From: a virus
Strand: one strand, 5' to 3'
IMG/VR virus record: IMGVR_UViG_3300042484_001797
Coordinates: 1 to 26,777 of that record
DNA: 26,777 nt
Shown here: positions 13,049 through 18,375 of the stretch, in pieces
Layout: the number at the start of each line of letters is the position of its first letter
Position numbering within the stretch: the first letter of the stretch is position 1
Notes under the pieces: model-generated
Told to the model about the DNA's origin: nothing
What the model saw: the letters and a program-made list of their open reading frames with translations, nothing else
Databases searched by the model: none
Program-made: the position numbers and the translations under genes

Positions 13049-14008
13049 TTATTGTTTATCCATTCTCTTTAAATACTCTTTATAAAAAACATCTGCAACA
13101 TGTTGATTAATATGAATTCCAAAATGGCCCTTTTGTTTTTTATTATGATTACAATCTGAAGCATGATTAAATAATGGATGACTTGATAATTCTTGATGGC
13201 ATCTTAATGTATATTGATTTTCAGGATCATCAAATCCTTTACACATTGGGGAATCCACAAATATATTTTTTATGCTTACAAAATTATTCAATAGTTCTGG
13301 TATCTCTAAGTTAAGATACTCTTCAATCTCATTATCATTATGTAAGGTCCAGATTAAATCAATGCCGTTTGTTTTACAATATTGTTCTAAAATTTGAATA
13401 AAAATAAAACTATAAAATATTGTAACTTCTAGCGGAATTACACTTTCTGGATTATGTGGTATCTTAGAATATTTATCTATTTTATTTTGATTGCCTTCAA
13501 GAATTATTTTTTGTATGATTGGAAGATTTCTTCCATCATCGTAAGATCCATCTTTACTTATTTTTCCAAAAATATTTGGAATATAGGGCAGTTCCATTCT
13601 TCCGTATGGGAAAAAACCAACAATGGTTTTAGGATTACCAAATTCTTTAAAATATTCAAATGCTTTACGTATTTGGCCTTGTATACTATCGCCTGGTTGT
13701 GCTAAATTATGACTTTTTTTATTAACTTTGTTAGAAAAAATTTTTGACCAAATAAATTCTTCTGGTAAGCCACTACCAAATGTATGAGAACAACCCAAAA
13801 TTAAAACTTCTTCTTTATTGATAAAATTCTCACCTCTATAACCATATTTATTTAAATTATAAAATACTGGATAATTAATATCGCCTGAATGAGTTGTGTT
13901 TGATTCTGTTTCTATGTCATCATATTGAAGAATAGAAGATTCTTTTAAATTTCTAACAAATAATTGTTTAAATAGGGTTAGTTTTTTTTCTTTATCTGTG
14001 CTCATCAT
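13049..14008 (-). CDS. SGNH/GDSL-like hydrolase
   Basis: This 319-residue protein carries NKYGYRGENFINKEEVLILG, then CSHTFGSGLPEE: the nucleophile block L-G-C-S74-H-T-F-G-S-G corresponds to the GDS motif. Near the C-terminus GHFGIHINQHVAD (294-306) supplies the catalytic His, H299 probably. An Asn between (NLAQPGDS, residues 101-108) fits block II/III. There is no signal peptide. SGNH enzymes are esterases/acyl hydrolases, often acting on O-acetyl groups of glycans; similar proteins lie beside glycan genes in other phages. The start is uncertain: MMSTDK has two ATGs with GGGG upstream, or it may be leaderless (TACAAT, six bases, ATG). It lies between the peroxidase-like and carbamoyltransferase genes. 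Confidence 0.78.
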   Translation of the reverse strand: MMSTDKEKKLTLFKQLFVRNLKESSILQYDDIETESNTTHSGDINYPVFYNLNKYGYRGENFINKEEVLILGCSHTFGSGLPEEFIWSKIFSNKVNKKSHNLAQPGDSIQGQIRKAFEYFKEFGNPKTIVGFFPYGRMELPYIPNIFGKISKDGSYDDGRNLPIIQKIILEGNQNKIDKYSKIPHNPESVIPLEVTIFYSFIFIQILEQYCKTNGIDLIWTLHNDNEIEEYLNLEIPELLNNFVSIKNIFVDSPMCKGFDDPENQYTLRCHQELSSHPLFNHASDCNHNKKQKGHFGIHINQHVADVFYKEYLKRMDKQ

Positions 14009-14014
14009 ATCCCC

Positions 14015-14020
14015 ATTGTA
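14015..14020 (-). promoter_or_regulatory. Possible -10 (TACAAT), six bases before ATG
   Basis: On the minus strand TACAAT is followed by GGGGAT and the ATG at 14008, the same six-base distance as in the leaderless starts. No TG and no -35 are seen, and GGGG could be a ribosome site for the second ATG (14005), so this is the weakest of the series. Confidence 0.35.
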
Positions 14021-14075
14021 TAATTAATTTTTATTTAAAAACTAAATATTTTTATTTTATATTAGTTTAAAAATG

Positions 14076-14885
14076 TTATGCACTTTGTAAAATATTATTA
14101 AACACAGGATTTACTGGAGATTTATTTCCTGCAATTAATTTTTCTATTTCACTACATATTAGTGCATACTCTTCATTAAACACTTCCATGGTTCTTCCTT
14201 CACCCATTGCTGCAGGAGTTCCATTTTCTATCATTGTTTCTTTAAGGGTTTTTTCTATATCATAATTTAGTGTTGTGCATGTAAAATGTTTTACAACATA
14301 TCCATCTCTGTCTACTAAATATTTTTCATAATTTCCACCCATAAAAGCACCGTTATAAAATCCTGTGTTTAGCCAAGGAGACAAGTATCCACCTTCTGGT
14401 GTCTTATCCTTGATCATTCCTGAACGATTCATTTCTGATAATGATATCATTTGTCTTGCAATTTCTTGATATAGTTCGTGAGGTGGTAAATTATTTTTAC
14501 CCAAACCATTTACACCTTGAGGTAAATCATTTCCTAACTGTTCATTAAGATTTGGATTAGGATTAGATCCTACCATTTCTGAATATTGAAATGTAGTTTT
14601 ATAAACTTCTTCTCCATATGCCTTTGAATCTAGGCCACATGTGATACCTTGTGACCATCTGCCCTTAGTAACTCCTGGTCCGCAATAATCATTTGTTGGA
14701 ATAGCAACTATTTGAAAGTCTTCGCCATTATATTTATCTTGAAGCCATTGAAGAACTTCCATTTGATTTGCATTTCCACAACCAACAGTTGTATTAACAA
14801 CCATTGTAACTTTTCCTTTAAATTGGGATAAATGATTTTCTTTACCCTCAGCAGATTTTAGCGGTATGTTATATAATGATTTCAT
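14076..14885 (-). CDS. Glutathione-peroxidase-like thiol peroxidase, enlarged
   Basis: This 269-residue protein has the thioredoxin-fold peroxidase core: FKGKVTMVVNTTVGCGNANQ with the peroxidatic Cys at about residue 36, then VAIPTNDYCG (matching the 'FPCNQF' strand) and, much later, GGNYEKYLVDRDGYVVKHF (matching the 'WNF-KFLVDRDG-VV-RF' strand). The usual Gln and Trp of the tetrad are replaced by Asn and Gly, so activity is unproven. The protein is about 100 residues longer than common GPx (160-180); an insertion rich in Gly, Asn, Pro sits between the strands. The start at 14885 follows the extended -10 by six bases; an earlier TTG at 14891 would lie between the -10 and the start. No ribosome site. 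Confidence 0.75.
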   Translation of the reverse strand: MKSLYNIPLKSAEGKENHLSQFKGKVTMVVNTTVGCGNANQMEVLQWLQDKYNGEDFQIVAIPTNDYCGPGVTKGRWSQGITCGLDSKAYGEEVYKTTFQYSEMVGSNPNPNLNEQLGNDLPQGVNGLGKNNLPPHELYQEIARQMISLSEMNRSGMIKDKTPEGGYLSPWLNTGFYNGAFMGGNYEKYLVDRDGYVVKHFTCTTLNYDIEKTLKETMIENGTPAAMGEGRTMEVFNEEYALICSEIEKLIAGNKSPVNPVFNNILQSA

Positions 14886-14891
14886 AAACAA

Positions 14892-14900
14892 AGTATATCA
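14892..14900 (-). promoter_or_regulatory. Extended -10 promoter, leaderless start (TGA-TATACT, six bases, ATG)
   Basis: TGATATACT on the minus strand is followed by TTGTTT and the ATG at 14885. No Shine-Dalgarno and no -35 are seen. It lies between the tRNA-Glu 3' end and the peroxidase gene, allowing that gene to be transcribed independently. Confidence 0.7.
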
Positions 14901-14922
14901 TATTTTTGAATAATAACCTTTG

Positions 14923-14995
14923 CGTCCCCAACGGGATTTGAACCCGTGTTAACGCCGTGAAAGGGCGACGTCCTAGGCCACTAGACGATGGGGAC
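14923..14995 (-). tRNA. tRNA-Glu (anticodon TTC)
   Basis: The minus strand carries a complete 73-base cloverleaf. Acceptor arms are GTCCCCA and TGGGGAC; the anticodon loop is CTTTCAC with anticodon TTC, on stem CGCC/GGCG; the T-arm is ACGGG TTCAAAT CCCGT with discriminator G. The 3' CCA is not encoded (GCA follows). It is nearly identical in layout to bacterial tRNA-Glu. At the top of the anticodon stem, position 27/43 is a T-T mismatch. It starts only four bases after the metallopeptidase stop (15000), so it is likely cut from that transcript. It would read GAA and GAG codons. Confidence 0.95.
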
Positions 14996-14999
14996 AATA

Positions 15000-16121
15000 T
15001 TAGACTGAATTTTTTACATACAGTGCAACATTTTTATAAAAATCTGATTCATTAATTTTAAAATATTTTAATAATGTATCATTAAAGTTCTTAGACTTAG
15101 AGTATTCAATTAGAAATTCATCAACAATCTTTCCTTCATATAGATCATACATAGATTCAACGGCTAGCATTCCCATGCTGTAGCCAGCACCATTTTTAAA
15201 ACAATAATTGCTATCAGAGTTAATCTGATTATAAGCATTTATCCAATCTTCTACAGTAAAAGTTTTATAATTGGGAAACATTCTTTGGATATCACGTATT
15301 TGTCCTTGTCTAAAAGAATCCATATTTGTAGTCCTTGAAGACATTGCCATTCCTAAAGCATTTGCTTGTCCCTCAATTACCCAACAATTAAGGTTTGAAT
15401 TAGTCCAAGACATCATCTGATACATGTGTGCCGATTCATGATCTGCAATTATTGCATCATTAGATCCCCATATAGAAGATGATCCTACTATCATATAAAA
15501 TATTGGTGAATTTGGATTTGCATTTCCATATGCACAAACAGTAATATTAGATATTTTGCACTTTCCACTTTCCCACCACTGTAGGTTAGGTCTATCAATT
15601 TCAGATGATTTTTGTATCCACCAATCTTTTTCTGTTTCATCTAAAAAAACCCAAGTTATTTTTTTGTCAACTGGCATTGGAAAAAAATTTACAGATTTTT
15701 CATAGTTAGATACAATTTCATTAACTCTTGACTTATTAACCTTTGGACTAGTAATCACAGTCATTTTAAAGTATTCAGGGCTAGGGTTAAAAGAACCTAA
15801 AATATTTTGATAAATCTTTGTGACTTTTTCTGATTGCGTCGTGTTAACTGGAATGAATTCGCTCTGTGTTGATTTTGTTAAAGGTTTTGAATTTGATTTA
15901 ACTATCCATTTATATCCAGCATTATAGTAACCATCGCCATACGCAGTACAAACTAAAACTTTTTTATTAGAAAGTTTTATGGTTTTATTTAAATTTGATT
16001 TTGAGCAAGATTTATTTGTAAGTTGATATTGCTGAATATTTTTCTTTTCAACTACTGTTGGTGCCTGAGTTGGTGATAATAAAGAGACAGCCGTTACTAC
16101 AGATACACAAACTACGCACAT
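15000..16121 (-). CDS. Exported gluzincin-like zinc metallopeptidase
   Basis: The 373-residue product has an N-terminal hydrophobic stretch (CVVCVSVVTAVSLLSPTQA) that fits a short signal peptide or anchor, though without basic residues before it. The zinc motif is H228-E229-S-A-H232 in IIADHESAHMYQ, and the third ligand is probably E250 in WVIEGQANALG, 18 residues later, the gluzincin spacing. Other parts hold several Cys and a Trp-rich WWESGKCKI segment. It is therefore an exported protease acting outside the membrane or at the surface; the substrate is unknown. AAGGGG lies eight bases before the ATG. The gene lies between a 72-aa protein and the tRNA gene. Confidence 0.72.
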   Translation of the reverse strand: MCVVCVSVVTAVSLLSPTQAPTVVEKKNIQQYQLTNKSCSKSNLNKTIKLSNKKVLVCTAYGDGYYNAGYKWIVKSNSKPLTKSTQSEFIPVNTTQSEKVTKIYQNILGSFNPSPEYFKMTVITSPKVNKSRVNEIVSNYEKSVNFFPMPVDKKITWVFLDETEKDWWIQKSSEIDRPNLQWWESGKCKISNITVCAYGNANPNSPIFYMIVGSSSIWGSNDAIIADHESAHMYQMMSWTNSNLNCWVIEGQANALGMAMSSRTTNMDSFRQGQIRDIQRMFPNYKTFTVEDWINAYNQINSDSNYCFKNGAGYSMGMLAVESMYDLYEGKIVDEFLIEYSKSKNFNDTLLKYFKINESDFYKNVALYVKNSV

Positions 16122-16133
16122 TTGTTTTACCCC

Positions 16134-16352
16134 TTAGTTATTTACTAGTTTAATTACTACCTGACAAGGATCTCCGCCCTCTTCCCACTCTTGGGCTTCT
16201 TCATCACTCATAAAAGGATCTCCTTCGTGAGTGTTACAAAACGGTTCTGTTACCCATCCCCGCTCAATTCCATTAGTTAGCCAAATCTCAAACTCATCAA
16301 GATTTGATGCTTCACTTTGAATATCTCTTAATATGTCGTCAAAATTTGCCAT
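16134..16352 (-). CDS. Conserved phage protein, 72 aa
   Basis: The acidic protein MANFDDILRDIQSEASNLDE then FEIWLTNGIERGWVTEPFCN contains PFCNTHEGDPFMSDEEAQ and GGDPCQVVIKL. The arrangement 'PFCNTHEG-P ... EE ... EGGDPC--V' is a small conserved module I recall from actinophages, with two Cys and one His; the function is unknown. The ATG at 16352 is the predicted +1 of a consensus promoter; there is no ribosome site, so the mRNA should be leaderless. It follows the Ntn hydrolase gene and precedes the metallopeptidase gene. Confidence 0.7.
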   Translation of the reverse strand: MANFDDILRDIQSEASNLDEFEIWLTNGIERGWVTEPFCNTHEGDPFMSDEEAQEWEEGGDPCQVVIKLVNN

Positions 16353-16358
16353 GTATTA

Positions 16359-16387
16359 AGTATACTGCTAAATGCTTACCACGTCAA
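16359..16387 (-). promoter_or_regulatory. Consensus promoter, leaderless start (TTGACG, 17, TATACT, six bases, ATG)
   Basis: On the minus strand TTGACG (16382-16387), 17 bases, TATACT (16359-16364), then TAATAC and the ATG at 16352. Five of six matches in each hexamer. The -35 lies in the 3' end of the Ntn hydrolase gene. Transcription should start at the A of the ATG. Confidence 0.85.
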
Positions 16388-16892
16388 TTGGACCCATACA
16401 TGATGGACTAAATTTAATAGCAGAGTTAACTGCTCCTACAACTCTTTTACGTGGATCTTTAGATTTTTCGGTAGCATTTAAATATCCATAAGCATATTCG
16501 GCACCAGACCCCATTGCTAAATAATCTAAATTATATTTAGATAAAGACATATCAACTGCATTATGTTCATATATTTGTCCTTTAACACAAATTATTAAAC
16601 CAAGATCAGCCTCTTTGCCAGTATCAACCCACCAGTCATTATAAAAATTTTTAAGTTGTTTAATAAACTTAGTTTGCATGAACTTATCTAGATCTTTAAT
16701 ATCTGGGACATATGGATTAAAATTGTATCTGATTCGTTCTCCATCTAAGGCACCAGCATATCCAAGTAAATATGGACCAAGTTTCCAAACCTTTGGTGCT
16801 GTTAAAGCAAGGATTGTATTATCATCAGATGCACCACGATCTCCAGCCATGTACACTTTATTTTCATGACGGACTACAGCCAAAACGGTCAT
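16368..16892 (-). CDS. Proteasome beta-subunit / HslV-like Ntn hydrolase
   Basis: This 174-residue protein begins MTVLAVVRHENKVYMAGDRG. After Met removal T2 would be the N-terminal nucleophile (T1 of proteasomes), D18 fits D17 (AGDRGAS) and K34 fits K33 (APKVWKLG); YLLGYAGALDGE holds the Gly of the oxyanion loop, and MGSGAEYAYGYL the later Ser. All catalytic positions align by spacing. It has no propeptide and is shorter than cellular beta subunits (about 200). HslV/proteasome subunits form ATPase-gated rings; no partner ATPase is visible, so it may self-assemble or use a host AAA protein. AAGGGG lies seven bases before the ATG; its own promoter is at 16921-16949. Confidence 0.8.
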   Translation of the reverse strand: MTVLAVVRHENKVYMAGDRGASDDNTILALTAPKVWKLGPYLLGYAGALDGERIRYNFNPYVPDIKDLDKFMQTKFIKQLKNFYNDWWVDTGKEADLGLIICVKGQIYEHNAVDMSLSKYNLDYLAMGSGAEYAYGYLNATEKSKDPRKRVVGAVNSAIKFSPSCMGPIDVVSI

Positions 16893-16920
16893 ACTAGATC
16901 CCCTTAGAATATACCCTTTA

Positions 16921-16949
16921 AGTATAGCAAATAATTATTGCTTGGTCAA
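16921..16949 (-). promoter_or_regulatory. Consensus promoter for the Ntn hydrolase gene
   Basis: TTGACC (16944-16949), 17 bases, TATACT (16921-16926) on the minus strand, just after the endolysin stop (16956). Leader of about 22 bases to the ATG at 16892, with an AAGGGG ribosome site. Confidence 0.85.
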
Positions 16950-16955
16950 ACACCT

Positions 16956-17567
16956 TTATTTAGTAACTTTATAGCCTTCTGAGGTTAATAGGTCTATAGC
17001 AGCCTGTATTTTTGGGTTTACCTTGGTAGATTTTGATGCTGATCCGCTAGATGGTTTTGAAGCGGTAACAGCAGATTTGCCAAATTTAGGTCTACCAAAC
17101 CCTACAATAGAAACCATAATATTTTTCTTATTTTTCTTATAAGCACGAAGTTTTTTACAAACTTCTCCACCATTACGTTGGCTACCTTTAGGGTCTCCAG
17201 ATGTATTGCCTTCTACACACCATACAGTACCGTCGCCATTATCGGCAACAACAATACCTACGTGAGATATTCTGTCTACCCCATCAGATGGAAAATCAAA
17301 ATATGCAACATCTCCTGGTTCTGGATCTGCTACATCTCCATCAATCCATTGTCCAGCCTTCTTAAATGCTGCTGCACCACCTGGAGTATAAACAGTATTA
17401 GGAATTTTCACTCCTGCTTCGTTTGCACACCAGTTAACAAAAGAGCCACACCAAGGTTGAAAGTCTGCTTTAGTAAACTTGCCATACTTAGTTTCATTAT
17501 CTTTTGGACCCTCTACGGTGCCAATTTCTGCAGTAGCAATTTCAATAAATTTTTCTGCTGATGACAT
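16956..17567 (-). CDS. CHAP-domain endolysin
   Basis: The 203-residue protein has an N-terminal CHAP amidase/endopeptidase domain (residues 1-160): catalytic Cys40 in FQPWCGSFVNWC, His102 in RISHVGIVV, E119/N121 in VEGNTS. CHAP enzymes cut peptidoglycan stem peptides or the amide bond to muramic acid. The C-terminal 45 residues (TASKPSSGSASKSTKVN linker, then KIQAAIDLLTSEGYKVTK) form a small helical module that may bind the wall. There is no signal peptide, so release needs a holin; a two-TM membrane protein is encoded directly upstream. The start overlaps no gene; the ribosome site is poor (GGGA 13 bases away). Confidence 0.92.
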   Translation of the reverse strand: MSSAEKFIEIATAEIGTVEGPKDNETKYGKFTKADFQPWCGSFVNWCANEAGVKIPNTVYTPGGAAAFKKAGQWIDGDVADPEPGDVAYFDFPSDGVDRISHVGIVVADNGDGTVWCVEGNTSGDPKGSQRNGGEVCKKLRAYKKNKKNIMVSIVGFGRPKFGKSAVTASKPSSGSASKSTKVNPKIQAAIDLLTSEGYKVTK

Positions 17568-17569
17568 AA

Positions 17570-17980
17570 TTATTTTTTATCCCAATCAGTATCTACTGGC
17601 TGTTCTTCTGGCATTGCACCGTCTGGTTTAGATAATCTACGTGCCTTAGCATCGTCAATTTCTGCTTCTAATTTTTTATCTGCCATTGTATTTTTGGCAT
17701 CAACTTCCTTGTTTGCAATCTGTGCTGCCATAACATCTTTAGCACCAGATGAACCAATTAATAAACCAGCAAGTGTTCCTGTAATGAATGTTGCTACGCT
17801 TCCAAGAACATTAAAAAACATTTTATCGTTTTCTGATTGTCCTGTAATTGGTTGTGTAACAAATATTAATGCATACATAATTCCTGTTGCTGTTATAAAT
17901 AAAATAGATCCTAATGTGATTCCTAGGATAAACTTTAATCTTGCATCTAACTCTTGAGGAGTTAATCTTTCTTTAGCCAT
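17570..17980 (-). CDS. Two-TM membrane protein, holin candidate
   Basis: The 136-residue protein has TM1 (ILGITLGSILFITATGIMYA, residues 18-37), TM2 (FFNVLGSVATFITGTLAGLL, residues 55-74) and a long charged C-terminal tail (about 55 residues, coiled-coil-like ANKEVDAKNTMADKKLEAEI then DDAKARRL). It lies two bases upstream of the endolysin gene, as phage holins usually do, and has GGAGGG eight bases before its ATG. The tail is long for a holin, so a structural or regulatory membrane protein is possible. It overlaps the end of the lipoprotein gene by eight bases. Confidence 0.6.
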   Translation of the reverse strand: MAKERLTPQELDARLKFILGITLGSILFITATGIMYALIFVTQPITGQSENDKMFFNVLGSVATFITGTLAGLLIGSSGAKDVMAAQIANKEVDAKNTMADKKLEAEIDDAKARRLSKPDGAMPEEQPVDTDWDKK

Positions 17981-18179
17981 TTGTTGTTCCCTCCACCTTT
18001 GGTTGTTCTGCTAAATCTTCTGGACATGCTCCATTAGCAGTACAAATTGGCGGTTTGCATTCTGCTGACTCCCAGTTTGCTGGGTCTTGGCATGGATATC
18101 TATAATGACCATCATATCCACAGCCAGTTAGCCCTACGGCTAAGACAGTTGACATTAGGAATATGCGTATTTTTGACAT
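17973..18179 (-). CDS. Small lipoprotein, 68 aa
   Basis: The protein MSKIRIFLMSTVLAVGLTGC has a signal peptide with lipobox L-T-G-C20 (lipid-attached after C20), then GYDGHYRYPCQDPANWESAE and CKPPICTANGACPEDLAEQ. Four Cys in the mature part (besides the lipid Cys) suggest two disulfides. It is therefore an exported lipoprotein at the outer face of the cell membrane; such phage lipoproteins may block receptor use or DNA entry by later phages. Placement next to the holin/endolysin genes makes a spanin-like or lysis-accessory role possible too. It is read from its own promoter with ATG as the predicted +1. Confidence 0.75.
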   Translation of the reverse strand: MSKIRIFLMSTVLAVGLTGCGYDGHYRYPCQDPANWESAECKPPICTANGACPEDLAEQPKVEGTTNG

Positions 18180-18185
18180 ATTCCC

Positions 18186-18194
18186 ATTATACCA
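18186..18194 (-). promoter_or_regulatory. Extended -10 promoter, leaderless start (TGG-TATAAT, six bases, ATG)
   Basis: TGGTATAAT on the minus strand is followed by GGGAAT and the ATG at 18179. No useful -35 is seen. GGGA is too near the ATG to act as a normal ribosome site. This promoter could switch on the lysis gene group (lipoprotein, holin candidate, endolysin). Confidence 0.75.
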
Positions 18195-18197
18195 AAC

Positions 18198-18374
18198 TTA
18201 TTCGTCTTCTTTACGAATTCCTATGGTTGCAAACCATATGGCTACTGATAATAGGGTTACATACCCTACTACCGTCTTTGCGCTACCCTCTAAAACCACC
18301 CATGCTACAAAGAAGCCCAGGAATGTAAAGTTTTCATTTAGGGCTGCCATACCCCATTGTTTTAACTTTTTCAT
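18198..18374 (-). CDS. Small two-TM membrane protein, 58 aa
   Basis: From the ATG at 18374 the product MKKLKQWGMAALNENFTFLG has TM1 (FTFLGFFVAWVVLEGSA) and TM2 (VVGYVTLLSVAIWFATIGI), ending IRKEDE. AAGGAG lies four to five bases before the ATG and fixes the start; the open frame continues upstream to 18407 but that part lies in the surface-protein gene. Its stop is close to the lipoprotein promoter. It could be a second holin/antiholin beside the 136-aa protein. Confidence 0.65.
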   Translation of the reverse strand: MKKLKQWGMAALNENFTFLGFFVAWVVLEGSAKTVVGYVTLLSVAIWFATIGIRKEDE

Positions 18375-18375
18375 T

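Noticed and set aside
11549-16892. The metabolic genes as a host chromosome segment (misassembly or prophage edge).
   Set aside because: They share spacing, strand, promoter style and composition with flanking phage genes, with no repeats, integrase or att-like sequence.
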